From assembly GCF_041320275.1 (NCBI RefSeq), contig NZ_CP162023.1, positions 3,534,001 through 3,598,000 of the forward strand: DNA of 64,000 nt. The letters are read 5' to 3'. Source of the stretch: Mumia sp. Pv4-285 (GTDB lineage Bacteria; Actinomycetota; Actinomycetes; Propionibacteriales; Nocardioidaceae). The translations under genes and the position numbers were made by a program. The notes beneath the pieces are model-generated. The model had not been told where the DNA came from. It saw nothing but the letters and a program-made list of their open reading frames with translations, and ran no database searches. Positions 1 through 9,194 of the stretch are shown here, one piece after another (position 1 is the stretch's first letter; every line of letters begins with the position of its first letter).

Positions 1-748
1 GGGACAGCGCGACGACCAGGTGCGGCGGGTCGGGGTAGCGGAAGGCTTCGCGGACGTGCGGGTCCATCACCGAGCGCGAGAAGATCTCGACCGCACGGCG
101 CAGCGGCCTCGGGTAGTAGGTGCACAGCAGCTCGAGGGTCGCGTCGGCGACCTCGCGCGAGCGGTGGTCGTAGCCGAAGTGCGCTGCCTCGTACGCGTCG
201 AGCAGCTTCTCGAACTCCGCATAGGACGCAGGGATGTCCTTGATGCCCATCAGTGCGCCGATGCGCTGGTACGACCGGGTCGAGGCCTCGATCTCCGCCG
301 CCGTGAGCCCGCGGTAGCCGTAGTCGGCGAGCCAGCGCACGGGCGTGACGACGAACGTCGACAGCACGTAGCGCATGTCGTCGTTGCTGATGGCGTACGC
401 GCCGTGCATGCGGTTCATCCGACGCACGGCGGCGCGGCCGTTCTGCGACTCGAGCCCGTCCTCGATGATGGCGTCGAGCACGAGGACCGTGTCGTCGTGC
501 CGCTTCTGGGTGCGCACGGTGAACTCGTGCGTCTCCTGCAGCAGGACGCCGATCGACGGCACCGCGAACGTCCGGAACAGCGCGAAGCTCAGCGCCTGCT
601 GGATGTCCCAGGGGAACTCGTAGCGCGCGAGCACGGCCGAGATCGTCTCGTGGTCCTGCACGGGGTCGAGACCGGCGATCACCCGCTGCCACGCGTCACG
701 GCGCAGGCGGTCACGCCCGCGGGGCGGCGGCGGGAGCGTCTGGGTCAT
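1..748 (-). CDS. Oxygenase MpaB family (DUF2236) protein, partial
   Basis: The gene starts at the ATG complementary to 746-748 and runs off the left edge, so only about 249 N-terminal residues are visible. The segment around residues 112-129 (NRMHGAYAISNDDMRYVL) followed by a TPVRW motif is typical of the DUF2236 / MpaB-rubber oxygenase family, whose members are haem-binding oxygenases or uncharacterised proteins. There is no signal peptide; the N-terminus is short and Pro/Arg-rich. The substrate cannot be inferred. The 3' end and any downstream operon partners lie outside the window. It is divergent from the orphan gene at 805. Confidence 0.85.
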   Translation of the reverse strand, partial: MTQTLPPPPRGRDRLRRDAWQRVIAGLDPVQDHETISAVLARYEFPWDIQQALSFALFRTFAVPSIGVLLQETHEFTVRTQKRHDDTVLVLDAIIEDGLESQNGRAAVRRMNRMHGAYAISNDDMRYVLSTFVVTPVRWLADYGYRGLTAAEIEASTRSYQRIGALMGIKDIPASYAEFEKLLDAYEAAHFGYDHRSREVADATLELLCTYYPRPLRRAVEIFSRSVMDPHVREAFRYPDPPHLVVALS

Positions 749-804
749 GCCCCAGGACGCTACCGGTTGGACAGGTCGCGTGTCTGCACGAGATATTCGT
801 GAGG

Positions 805-1698
805 ATGAGCGCCTCCTATCTCCGCGATCTCGTGGCCGACGCATCGTCGGACGCAGCACCGCGGCCGATCCTGTCCGAGCGGGTCGCCACGTACACGGCA
901 CGCATGACCGGCTCCCCTGAGCACGCGGACGTGCTCGGCCCCCTGATCGTCCCCGACACCGACCTGCCGTCGGTCCAGGCCTGCCTCGTCGACGGTGCGC
1001 CACCGCTCGACATCGCGGTCGCCGTGACCGGAGGTGCCGGCGCGATCGAGCCGGCAGTGCGGTGGGCAGCACGGCTGCAGGGCGTCCGGCTCGCCGGACT
1101 GGTGACGACGGTGCGCGACCTCGACGACCTCGCGCGCGGGGCGCACCGCGTCGCGGCGATGGTCTCCCAGCTCGACGCCGAGGGCCTGCTCGAGGACGTG
1201 TCGGTCCAGGTGGCGCTGCCGCTGTACGCCCGGGTCGCCGGTGTCCAACGGTGGCAGCACGCGCTCGACACTCTCGCGACGGAAGACCTCGGGCTCCTCC
1301 TCCGCACCGGCGGCGAGGACGCGGAGGACGTCCCGTCTCCCGAGACGCTCGCCGGCGCGATCAGCGACGCGTTGGACCGGGAGGTGCGGTTCGGGTGCAT
1401 CGGTGACCTCGCCCACGCGATCGCCTGGCGCGCTCCCGACGGCGACCGCCTGCGCTACGGCTTCCTCGACGTCCTTCTCGCCACGCGCGCCAGCCTCGAC
1501 GGCGACGACGTGCCCGCGGTGGCGGAGCGGCTGACCCGGACGAGCGCGGAGGCGGTCGCGGACGACCTCGCGACCGTGGGCGAGCCGGCGCTCGAGTCCG
1601 CCCGTCGATGGTTCACGGGCTTCGGCTCCGAGGACGTCGACGCCAGCCTGGCCGATCTGCGTGCTCTCAGCCTGCTCCCGGCGGCCCCGACCGACTGA
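805..1698 (+). CDS. Conserved-looking protein of unknown function
   Basis: This gene encodes 297 residues from ATG 805; a GTG at 799 is an alternative. I do not recognise the family. The protein is soluble, with no signal peptide or membrane segment, and shows alternating hydrophobic strands and Ala/Leu-rich helices. The stretch near residues 70-140 (VRLAGLVTTVRDLDDLARG, then VSVQVALPLYARV) suggests a beta/alpha fold. Codon use matches the neighbours and the GC-rich third positions support real coding. The last 32 nt overlap tail-to-tail with the SRPBCC gene on the other strand. Confidence 0.7.
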   Translation: MSASYLRDLVADASSDAAPRPILSERVATYTARMTGSPEHADVLGPLIVPDTDLPSVQACLVDGAPPLDIAVAVTGGAGAIEPAVRWAARLQGVRLAGLVTTVRDLDDLARGAHRVAAMVSQLDAEGLLEDVSVQVALPLYARVAGVQRWQHALDTLATEDLGLLLRTGGEDAEDVPSPETLAGAISDALDREVRFGCIGDLAHAIAWRAPDGDRLRYGFLDVLLATRASLDGDDVPAVAERLTRTSAEAVADDLATVGEPALESARRWFTGFGSEDVDASLADLRALSLLPAAPTD

Positions 1699-2104
1699 GC
1701 CGACGGACCTGCCGCAGGATCCGCGTGGTGGCGAGGACGTGGAAGCCGGTCCTGATCACCAGCGCGCGGTAGACCGCGCCGTGCGGCCCGAGGAACGTCG
1801 CGTACGAGCGTGCGCTCAGGCGGGTGCTTCCAGCCTCGTCCCCGTCCGCGACCGCGAAGACCAGGCGGTAGCGGGAGAAGCGGTGCCGCCCGACGAGCTC
1901 GATCCGCTCCTGCGGCACCTCGACCGCGACGGCGAAACCCCCTGGCGGATCCGTGCCGAGGATGAGCGCGAGCGGCCCTTTTGCGGCCGTGAGCAGCGAC
2001 GTTCGCACGAAGGCCTCGAGCACCTGCCAGACACGCTCGCGCGGCTCGGGAACCGTCACCACGTGCTCGTCCACGAATGGCGGATCGGTGTCGAAGGTGC
2101 TCAC
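1667..2104 (-). CDS. SRPBCC / polyketide-cyclase-like protein
   Basis: The protein has 145 residues with a START/SRPBCC-like layout. A first strand leads into an amphipathic helix (VPEPRERVWQVLEAFVRTSL), mid-protein strands include RHRFSRYRLVF, and the C-terminal helix (GAVYRALVIRTGFHVL) would close the ligand cavity. Such proteins bind hydrophobic ligands, but the ligand is unknown here. It lies 36 nt downstream of the alpha/beta hydrolase start on the same strand, so co-transcription with the hydrolase/FAD-oxidase pair is possible. The family assignment rests on fold pattern and is moderate. Confidence 0.6.
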   Translation of the reverse strand: MSTFDTDPPFVDEHVVTVPEPRERVWQVLEAFVRTSLLTAAKGPLALILGTDPPGGFAVAVEVPQERIELVGRHRFSRYRLVFAVADGDEAGSTRLSARSYATFLGPHGAVYRALVIRTGFHVLATTRILRQVRRLSRSGPPGAG

Positions 2105-2140
2105 GGTCGTCCCTCGGCAGCGGCCGAGCGGTGGGCCCGG

Positions 2141-3139
2141 CTACGCTCCGGCGCCACGGACGAACGCGACCGTCTCGGCGAGCGCCCGCGGCGCTGACGG
2201 TGACGCACCCGGCAGGCTGAGGTATCCGTGGATCGCCTCCGCGTACTCCGTCAGCGTCACGTCACCGCCGTTGCCTCGCAGCGCCTCGGCGTACAGCATG
2301 CCGTTGTCGCGCAACGGGTCGTGGCCCGCGACCTGGATGAGTGCCGGCACGGCCGCCCCTGAGAGCGAGCCGCGCAGCGGCGCCGCCGTGGGGGCGTACG
2401 GGTCGGCGCCGTCGAGGTACAGCCTCGAGTACGCGCGCATGCTCCGCGAGGTCAGCACCGGCGCGTTGGCGTGCTCGCGCTCGGACGGGAAGACGTCCTC
2501 CATCTCAGCGGACGGGTAGACGAGCAGCTGTCCGGCGAGGGCCGGGGACCCGGCCTGCGCAGCCAGGTCGGCCACGACCGCGGCGAGGTTGCCGCCGGCG
2601 CTGTCACCGGCGACGACGACGCGCCCCGGGTCGCCGCCGAGCTCCTCGGCGTGGTCCACGGCCCAGCCGAGCGCCGCCCAGGCGTCGAGGACCGCCGCGG
2701 GGTAGGGGTGCTCGGGCGCCAACCGGTACGCGACGGACACGACGATGCACGGCGCGCCGACGGCCAGGTGGCTCGCCCACCACTCGTCCTGCTCCGGGTC
2801 GCCGAGCACCCAGCCGCCACCGTGGTAGAGCACGACGAGGGGCAACGGCTCAGGCCCGGGCGTCGGCGGCTGATAGACACGCAGCCTGAGCGTGACCGGA
2901 TCCGTCTCCCCTGTGAGCCCCTCGATCCGGACGGGTGCGAGCTCGACCAGGCGATCGGCGATCTGCGCGTCGACGTGCGGGCGACCGGAGACAAGCCGGC
3001 CGGCCCGGGAGGCGAGCAGCTTGGCGCGCCTGGTCCGTCGAGCCGGGATCTCCTCGCGAGGGATCTCGTCGATCGGCGAGCTCAGGAGGCGCTCGATCAC
3101 GCTGAACACGCGCGTGCGGATCGGCAGTGGGGCAACCAT
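2141..3139 (-). CDS. Alpha/beta hydrolase, hormone-sensitive lipase type
   Basis: The 332-residue enzyme has the HSL/family IV esterase signature: oxyanion motif HGGGW at 106-110, nucleophile elbow GDSAGG with Ser180, acid Asp274 (GHDPLRD) and His304 (IHGY). The catalytic set is complete, so it should be an active cytoplasmic carboxylesterase/lipase; there is no signal peptide. The start is 10 nt from the stop of the upstream FAD-oxidase gene, which indicates one transcript. The natural ester substrate is unknown. Confidence 0.92.
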   Translation of the reverse strand: MVAPLPIRTRVFSVIERLLSSPIDEIPREEIPARRTRRAKLLASRAGRLVSGRPHVDAQIADRLVELAPVRIEGLTGETDPVTLRLRVYQPPTPGPEPLPLVVLYHGGGWVLGDPEQDEWWASHLAVGAPCIVVSVAYRLAPEHPYPAAVLDAWAALGWAVDHAEELGGDPGRVVVAGDSAGGNLAAVVADLAAQAGSPALAGQLLVYPSAEMEDVFPSEREHANAPVLTSRSMRAYSRLYLDGADPYAPTAAPLRGSLSGAAVPALIQVAGHDPLRDNGMLYAEALRGNGGDVTLTEYAEAIHGYLSLPGASPSAPRALAETVAFVRGAGA

Positions 3140-3149
3140 GGCCGCCAGA

Positions 3150-4526
3150 CTAGAGGACCTTGCCCGGATTGAGCAGACCGCGCGGATCGAATGCGTCCTT
3201 GACGGCTCGCTGCACCTTGAGCCCGACCGGACCCAGCTCGCGCTCGAGCAGCTCCCGCTTGAGGACCCCGACGCCGTGCTCGCCGGTGATGGTGCCGCCG
3301 AGGTCGAGCCCGAGCACCATCACGTCGTCGAACGCCGCGTGCGCACGCTCCGCCTCGTCCGGGTCCGACGCGTCGAAGATCACGCACGGATGGAAGTTGC
3401 CGTCGCCGGCGTGCCCGACGACCCCGATCACGACCCCGCGCTTGTCGGCGACCGCCGCGACACCGTCCACCAGGTCGGCGATCCGTGTCCGCGGGACGCA
3501 GACGTCGTCGACCATGGTGGTCCCCATCGACTCGAACGCCGTCAGCACCTCGCGGCGCGCGGTGAGGAGGAGCGCCGCCTCGGCGTCGTCGGCGGCCAGC
3601 ACCACGTCGTGCGCTCCCGCGGCCCGCAGGTGCTCGGCGATGGCGTCGATCTCGGCCTCCCCCGCGAGTCCGGGCGCGTCTGACTGGGCGAGGACGAGCG
3701 CACCGACGGCGTCCTCGAACCCGAGCTGGTACGCGGAGTTCACGGCACGCAGGCTGGTGCGGTCCATCAGCTCGAGCAGGTTCGGGATGACGGCAGAGCG
3801 GCTGACCGCGGCGATCCCCGCAGCGGCGTCGTGCACGGTCCCGAAGGTGGCCGCGAGCGTCCGGGGCCGTTGAGCAGCAGGGCGCAGGCGCAGGGTCGCC
3901 TCGGTGATGATGCCCAGGGTGCCCTCGGAGCCGACGAACAGGCGCGCCAGGTCGTAGCCGGCGACCCCCTTGACCGTACGCCGCCCCGTCCGCAGCACCT
4001 CGCCGTCGGCGAGCACCACCTCGAGCGCCAGCACGTAGTCGGTCGTGACGCCGTACTTCACGCAGCACAGGCCACCCGAGTTCGTGGCGAGGTTGCCGCC
4101 GATCGTGCAGAACTCCCACGAGCTCGGGTCCGGCGGGTAGAACAGCCCGTGCTCGGCGACCGCGCGCGAGAGGTCGGCGTTGAGGACACCCGGCTGCGTG
4201 ACGACGAGGCGTTCGTCGACGTCGATCTCGAGCACCCGGTCCATCCGCTCGAGCGCGACGACGAGGCACCCCTCGATCGCGTTCGCGGCACCCGAGAGAC
4301 CGCTTCGGGCGCCCTGGGCGACGATGGGCACTCCGTGCTCCGAGGCCAGGCGCACCGCGGCCGACACGTCGGCGGTCGAGCGGGCGAGCACGACGGCGCA
4401 GGGCATCCCCGCGTCGCAGAACATCGCCCGATCGGTCTGGTAGGACAGCAGGCGATCGGGATCCGTGAGCACCATGTCGGCGCCGAGCTCTGTGGTCAGG
4501 GCGGCGACGAAAGCGTCGTTGCGCAT
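3150..4526 (-). CDS. FAD-binding oxidase (GlcD / D-lactate dehydrogenase type)
   Basis: The 458-residue protein is a two-domain flavoprotein of the glycolate oxidase/D-2-hydroxyacid dehydrogenase family. The N-terminal PCMH FAD domain shows VAQGARSGLSGAANA and FCTIGGNLATNSGG. The C-terminal cap ends with TITGEHGVGVLKRELL, which normally contacts FAD. It probably oxidises a 2-hydroxy acid. It is divergent from an Lrp/AsnC gene with only 21 nt between start codons, which suggests the regulator controls it and that at least one transcript is leaderless. The exact substrate (glycolate, D-lactate, other) cannot be read from sequence. Confidence 0.9.
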   Translation of the reverse strand: MRNDAFVAALTTELGADMVLTDPDRLLSYQTDRAMFCDAGMPCAVVLARSTADVSAAVRLASEHGVPIVAQGARSGLSGAANAIEGCLVVALERMDRVLEIDVDERLVVTQPGVLNADLSRAVAEHGLFYPPDPSSWEFCTIGGNLATNSGGLCCVKYGVTTDYVLALEVVLADGEVLRTGRRTVKGVAGYDLARLFVGSEGTLGIITEATLRLRPAAQRPRTLAATFGTVHDAAAGIAAVSRSAVIPNLLELMDRTSLRAVNSAYQLGFEDAVGALVLAQSDAPGLAGEAEIDAIAEHLRAAGAHDVVLAADDAEAALLLTARREVLTAFESMGTTMVDDVCVPRTRIADLVDGVAAVADKRGVVIGVVGHAGDGNFHPCVIFDASDPDEAERAHAAFDDVMVLGLDLGGTITGEHGVGVLKRELLERELGPVGLKVQRAVKDAFDPRGLLNPGKVL

Positions 4527-4547
4527 GCCTCACCCTATGCTGACGAC

Positions 4548-5057
4548 GTGGCTGTGATCGACGACCTCGACGCCCAGATCGTGCGACTGTTCCTGGCCGA
4601 GCCCAAGATCGGCGTCCTGGAGGCTTCGCGCCGCCTGGGCGTCGCCCGTGCCACGGTGCAGACGCGGCTCGACCGGCTCGCCGAGCGCGGCGTGATCGCG
4701 TCCTGGTCCCCCACCGTGTCGCCTGCCGCACTCGGCTATCCCGTGACCGCGTTCCTCACCCTCGAGGTCGTCCAGGGCGAGGGCCGTGCCCCGGTCGCCG
4801 ACCACCTGGCCTCCATCCCGGAGGTGCTCGAGGCCTGCACGATCACCGGCGCCGGGGACCTGTGGTGCCGGGTCGTCGCCCGCTCCAACAGCGACCTCCA
4901 ACGCGTCCTCGACGCCGTCGTCTCCGTGCCCAGCATCGTCCGCGTCGCCACCGTGATCGCCCTCCAGTCCGAGCTCACCCCGCGCGTCGCCCCGCTCGTC
5001 GACGCCGCCCGCGACCTTCCCGGCACGGCGGCGGACGTCGCTGACACGGCCGGGTGA
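4548..5057 (+). CDS. Lrp/AsnC family transcriptional regulator
   Basis: The protein has 169 residues from GTG 4548; GTG 4554 is also possible. An N-terminal winged helix (DDLDAQIVRLFLAEP, GVARATVQTRLDRLAERG) is followed by a RAM/ligand-sensing domain (GAGDLWCRVVARSNSDL). These are typical of feast/famine regulators that sense amino or hydroxy acids. Its start lies 21 nt from the divergent FAD-oxidase start, so autoregulation and control of that oxidase are likely. Its stop overlaps the GTG of the following SDR gene (GTGA), which indicates translational coupling. Confidence 0.88.
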   Translation: MAVIDDLDAQIVRLFLAEPKIGVLEASRRLGVARATVQTRLDRLAERGVIASWSPTVSPAALGYPVTAFLTLEVVQGEGRAPVADHLASIPEVLEACTITGAGDLWCRVVARSNSDLQRVLDAVVSVPSIVRVATVIALQSELTPRVAPLVDAARDLPGTAADVADTAG

Positions 5058-5935
5058 CGTCGGTGCGCTCTTCGGCTTCCGTCGCCGGCCGCCGCATCCT
5101 GATCACCGGAGCGGCGCGCGGGATCGGCGCGACGCTCGCGGTCCGGCTCGCCTCCAGGGGCGCGCACGTGGCGCTCGTCGGGCTCGAGGGCGACGCGCTG
5201 GCAGAGACCGCGAGCCGGTGCGGCGACGCGCCGTGGGCGGTCTGCGACGTGGCCGACCGAGCGTCGCTCGACCGTGCGGTCACCGAGGTGGTCGCGATCC
5301 TGGGCGGCCTGGACGTCGTGGTGGCCAACGCCGGCGTGGTGGCCCAGCTGCCCCTGATCGGCGGTGACCCCGCGGTCTGGGACCGCACGATCGCGGTCAA
5401 CCTCACGGGCGCGTACGACACCGTCCGCCTCGCCGCCCCGTACGTCGCCCACCGCTCCGGCTACGTCCTCCTCGTGTCCTCGATCGCCGGAGCCGTGCAT
5501 CCGCCGCTGCTCGGCGCCTACGCAGCGTCCAAGGCGGGCGTCGAGGCTCTCGGCGACTCCCTGCGTCCCGAGCTGACGACGAGCGGAGCGCGCGTCGGCA
5601 TCGCCTACTTCGGCGAGATCGACACCGAGATGACGGCCGAGGGCTTCTCGACGAAGGCAGCACGCGTCCTCAACGTCGGTCCGCTCACGCGTGCTGCTCC
5701 GGTCGAGAGCGCCGCGGCTGCGCTCGAGCACGGCATCGAGCACCGGTCACGCGTCGTCGTCGCGCCCCGCTGGGTCCGGCCCGCGGTCCCCTTCCGCACC
5801 CAGGCGCAACGGGTCGTCGAGCTCGCGCTGCGGCGACGGGCGCCGCGAGCCGTGGCGCTCGCCCGGACGGAGCATCCCGGCCTGACCACTCCCGCACCGC
5901 GGGAGAGTCAGAGTGACGGCCGCGATCGACCGTAG
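5054..5935 (+). CDS. Short-chain dehydrogenase/reductase
   Basis: The 293-residue classical SDR has the Rossmann motif TGAARGIG near residues 19-26, NAG in VVANAGVV, catalytic Ser in SSIAG, and YxxxK in YAASKAG. The C-terminus carries an Arg-rich extension after the catalytic domain. The start overlaps the Lrp stop by four bases. It probably reduces or oxidises an alcohol or ketone with NAD(P); the substrate is unknown. The last 28 nt overlap tail-to-tail with the M1 peptidase gene. Confidence 0.9.
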   Translation: MTSVRSSASVAGRRILITGAARGIGATLAVRLASRGAHVALVGLEGDALAETASRCGDAPWAVCDVADRASLDRAVTEVVAILGGLDVVVANAGVVAQLPLIGGDPAVWDRTIAVNLTGAYDTVRLAAPYVAHRSGYVLLVSSIAGAVHPPLLGAYAASKAGVEALGDSLRPELTTSGARVGIAYFGEIDTEMTAEGFSTKAARVLNVGPLTRAAPVESAAAALEHGIEHRSRVVVAPRWVRPAVPFRTQAQRVVELALRRRAPRAVALARTEHPGLTTPAPRESQSDGRDRP

Positions 5936-7386
5936 AGCCAGGCGTCGAAGAACGCGTCCAGCGGGCGACCGCTGACGCCCTCGGCGAGCCGGACGAACTG
6001 CGCCGTCGTGCCGTGCCCGTCGCGTCGCTCCTGGACCCACCGGCGCAGCAGCGCGAAGAACGCCGGGTCACCGATCCGGTCGCGGAGCGCGTGCGCGGCC
6101 ATGGCACCCCGGACGTAGACGCGGTGGTCGAAGATCCGGTCCGGACCGGGGTCGCCGATCGGGAGGCGCCAGAACGAGCGGCCGCCGTACTCGTACCAGT
6201 CGTCGAAGACCGAGTCGACCGTGCCGAGTCCTTGCGACTCGTCCCACATCCACTCGAGGTAGGTCGCGAGCCCCTCGTTGAGCCAGATGTCACGCCACCG
6301 GCGCAGCGAGACCGCGTTGCCGAACCACTGGTGGGCCACCTCGTGAGCGACCACGGACGTGTTGCGGCCAGGCTCCAGCCCTGCACCGCGCGTGAAGAAG
6401 CCGTCCTCGTAGACCGGACGCGCCTGCGTCTCGAGGGCGAACCCGAGGTCGGCTGTCGTGACCACGCCACCCAGGTCGGCGTACGGGTAGGGGCCGAGGT
6501 GGCGTTCGAGGTACTGGACGACCTGCGGGGTCCGGCGGAGCGAGCGGACGGCGCGGGTCCGCACTCCCTTGCTGAGACCACGGTCGTACGCGTACAGGTA
6601 GCGCACGCCGCCGGCACGCTCGCGCACGATGCGGAAGTCGCCCCACGCCGCGAAGGCGAGGTACGTCGTCATCGGCCGGCGCATCACCCACCGCCACTGG
6701 GTGAGGTCGCCGACGTTCCTGCGCCCCGCGAGCCGCCCGACGCTGATCGCCTCGGTGCCGTGTGCCGCACGCAGCCGGATGTCGTACGTCGCCTTGTCGC
6801 TCGGGTGGTCGTTGCTCGCGAACCACCACGGCGCGGACTCCGGCTCACCCACCACGACCGCGCCCGTCCTCGTCGCGAGGAACGGCCGCAGACCCTGGTG
6901 CGTCACCTCGGTCGGTCGGTCGGCGTACGCGACCGTGACCGTGAAGCGCGCACCCTTGCGGACCGCGCGGCGCGGCGTGACGACGAGCTCGCGGCCGCGC
7001 TGGGAGAAGCGAGCCGGGCGGCCGCCGACGCGCACGGACGTCGCGTCGAGCACGAGGTCGAGGTTGAACCGTCGCAGTCGTTTCGACGCCACCGCGGTGA
7101 CGCGGGTCCGACCGACCAGCCGCTTGTCAGGGTGCAGGGTGGCCGTGATCCGGTAGTGGCGGACGTCGTAGCCGCGGTTGCCGTGACCGGGGACGTACGG
7201 GTCGCCTGCGCTGCCACCGCCCACGGCCGGTCGCGCCGCCGCAGCGGCCACGGCTGCCGGATGCTCGGACGTGGCGGCTTCGGCCGTCGCAGCCGACGGC
7301 GTGCCGGACAGTGTCGGGGTGAGCCCGACCACCAAGGCGGTCGACAGGGCGACGGCGGCGATGCGCATGCCGTGACGATAGATCAT
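5908..7386 (-). CDS. Secreted M1 family metallopeptidase
   Basis: The protein has 492 residues from the ATG at 7386, which forms an ATGA overlap with the helicase stop; ATG 7368 is an alternative. A signal peptide (ALSTALVVGLTPTLSG) leads an N-terminal beta domain and a thermolysin-like domain. The zinc motif is HEVAHQWFGN at about residue 348, with the third ligand in NEGLATYLEW about 19 residues later. The GAMEN exopeptidase loop is represented by FALETQ, a variant seen in actinobacterial M1 enzymes. It lacks the large C-terminal helical domain of PepN, so it is a short secreted aminopeptidase. It is the last gene of the 11.1-5.9 kb run. Confidence 0.92.
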   Translation of the reverse strand: MIYRHGMRIAAVALSTALVVGLTPTLSGTPSAATAEAATSEHPAAVAAAAARPAVGGGSAGDPYVPGHGNRGYDVRHYRITATLHPDKRLVGRTRVTAVASKRLRRFNLDLVLDATSVRVGGRPARFSQRGRELVVTPRRAVRKGARFTVTVAYADRPTEVTHQGLRPFLATRTGAVVVGEPESAPWWFASNDHPSDKATYDIRLRAAHGTEAISVGRLAGRRNVGDLTQWRWVMRRPMTTYLAFAAWGDFRIVRERAGGVRYLYAYDRGLSKGVRTRAVRSLRRTPQVVQYLERHLGPYPYADLGGVVTTADLGFALETQARPVYEDGFFTRGAGLEPGRNTSVVAHEVAHQWFGNAVSLRRWRDIWLNEGLATYLEWMWDESQGLGTVDSVFDDWYEYGGRSFWRLPIGDPGPDRIFDHRVYVRGAMAAHALRDRIGDPAFFALLRRWVQERRDGHGTTAQFVRLAEGVSGRPLDAFFDAWLYGRSRPSL

Positions 7387-9194
7387 CGAGAAGGTCGGCT
7401 GGCCCATTCTCTGATCTTGTCGATCCGGGTCCGCAGGTCGTCGACGGAGGCGCTCACCGCCGCCGGCCCGCCGCACTCCTCCCGCAGCCGGTGATGGACG
7501 ACGCCGTGCGGCTGGCCCGTGCGGTGGTGCCACGCGCCGACGAGACCGTTGAGCTCACGGCGCAGCAGCGCACGCATCTCGTGCGTGCTCGGCTCGTCGG
7601 GCTGCGCGGGCGCGTCCGGTGCCGCCGACGCAGCCGCCTCCGAGTCGTCCGTGCCGTCGGCGGCGTCCGCGTCCCGTCCGCGCTGAGCGCGTCTCGACCG
7701 GGCGTGCCGGAGCAGCTCCCGGACCTGGTCGGGCTCCAGCAGACCGGGGATCCCGAGGAAGTCCATCTCCTCCTCGGACCCGACCGCGACCTCACCCTCG
7801 TGGCCGAACTCACCGCCGTCGTACAGGACCCGGTCGAACGACGCCTCGCTCCCGAGCGCCTGGAACTCGAACGGCTCGAGGTCGGCGGTGGACTCGGTCG
7901 CCTGGGCAGCGGCGATCAGCTCGTCGTCGAGCGCGAGCGGGTCGTCCGTGTCGCCGCCGACCCGGCCGAGCACGTGGTCGCGCTCCACCTCGAGCTCCGC
8001 GGCGAGCCCGAGCACGCGCGGCACGCTCGGCACGAACACGGTCGCCGTCTCGCCGCGCTTGCGGGCACGCACGAAGCGCCCGACGGCCTGGGCGAAGAAC
8101 AGCGGCGTCGACGTCGTGGTCGCGTACACGCCGACGGCCAGGCGAGGCACGTCGACGCCCTCGCTGACCATGCGTACGGCAACCATCCACCGCTCGTCGG
8201 ACTCGGCGAACGCGCTGATCCGGGCACTCGCCTCCTTCTCGTCCGAGAGCACGACCGACGGGCCCGTGCCGGTGATCTCACGGAGGATCTTGGCGTAGGC
8301 GCGGGCGCTGTTCTGGTCGCTCGCGATCACCAGCCCCCCGGCGTCGGGCACGTGCCGACGGACCTCGGACAGCCGCTTGTCGGCAGCGGCGAGCACGGAC
8401 GGGATCCAGGAGCCGGTCGGGTCGAGCGCCGTACGGAGGGCCTGTGCGGTGAGGTCCTTCGTCATCGGTTCGCCGAGCCTCGCGGCAACCTCGTCGCCAG
8501 CGCGCGTGCGCCAGTGGAGGTCGCCCGAGTAGGCCATGAAGAGCACTGGCCTGACGACCCCGTCGGAGAGCGCTTCTGCATAGCCGTACGAGTAGTCGGC
8601 GACGCTGCGGCCGATGCCGTCGTCGCCCGGGGCGTACGTCACGAACGGGATCGGGTTGGTGTCCGACCGGAACGGGGTGCCGGTCAGCGCAAGCCGCCGC
8701 GTGGCGGGCTCGAAGGCCTCGCTGACCGCGTCACCCCACGACAGGGCGTCGCCGGCGTGGTGGACCTCGTCGAGGATCACCAACGTGCGGAAGCGCTCGG
8801 TGCGAAGACGGTACGCGGTCGGGTTGGTCGCCACTCCGGCGTACGTGAGCGCGAAGCCTTTGTAGTCGGCCGCCATCGCACCGCTGCGTCCGCTGAAGGA
8901 CGGGTCCAGCGGGATGCCGGCACGGGCGCCCGCCTCGGCCCACTGCGTCTTGAGGTGGTCGGTGGGTGCGACGACGATGATCCGCTCGACGACGCGGCGC
9001 TCGAGCAGCTGGGCGGCGACCGTCAGAGCGAAGGTCGTCTTGCCGGCGCCGGGCGTCGCCACCGCGAGGAAGTCACGTGGATTGCGCTCGGCGTAATGCG
9101 AGATCGCGTCGGCCTGCCACGCGCGAAGCTTCGGGGCGGTGCCCCATGCTGCACGATCTGGATAGGCCGGAGGGAGGTGTGCGGCCCCGGACAT
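7383..9194 (-). CDS. DEAD/DEAH-box helicase, superfamily 2
   Basis: The protein has 603 residues from ATG 9194, whose ATGA overlaps the protease stop upstream. SF2 motifs run in order: Walker A ATPGAGKTTFAL, motif II DEVHH, motif III LTGTPFRSD, motif V SEGVDVPRLAV and motif VI QAVGRFVRARKRG. The N-terminus (LRAWQADAI) is the Q-motif-like element of ERCC3/XPB and type I restriction-like helicases. After the two RecA domains comes an acidic, Ala-rich linker and a basic C-terminal helix. There is no nuclease domain. It is probably a DNA helicase/translocase of a conserved actinobacterial orphan family. Confidence 0.9.
   Translation of the reverse strand: MSGAAHLPPAYPDRAAWGTAPKLRAWQADAISHYAERNPRDFLAVATPGAGKTTFALTVAAQLLERRVVERIIVVAPTDHLKTQWAEAGARAGIPLDPSFSGRSGAMAADYKGFALTYAGVATNPTAYRLRTERFRTLVILDEVHHAGDALSWGDAVSEAFEPATRRLALTGTPFRSDTNPIPFVTYAPGDDGIGRSVADYSYGYAEALSDGVVRPVLFMAYSGDLHWRTRAGDEVAARLGEPMTKDLTAQALRTALDPTGSWIPSVLAAADKRLSEVRRHVPDAGGLVIASDQNSARAYAKILREITGTGPSVVLSDEKEASARISAFAESDERWMVAVRMVSEGVDVPRLAVGVYATTTSTPLFFAQAVGRFVRARKRGETATVFVPSVPRVLGLAAELEVERDHVLGRVGGDTDDPLALDDELIAAAQATESTADLEPFEFQALGSEASFDRVLYDGGEFGHEGEVAVGSEEEMDFLGIPGLLEPDQVRELLRHARSRRAQRGRDADAADGTDDSEAAASAAPDAPAQPDEPSTHEMRALLRRELNGLVGAWHHRTGQPHGVVHHRLREECGGPAAVSASVDDLRTRIDKIREWASRPSR

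Noticed and set aside
20-802. 260-codon plus-strand frame at the left edge
   Set aside because: Antisense to the DUF2236 gene, whose conserved motif is clear on the minus strand.
7383-9194. Phage-defence helicase (restriction or DISARM-like)
   Set aside because: There is no methylase, nuclease or other defence partner nearby, and the gene sits in a housekeeping-like run.
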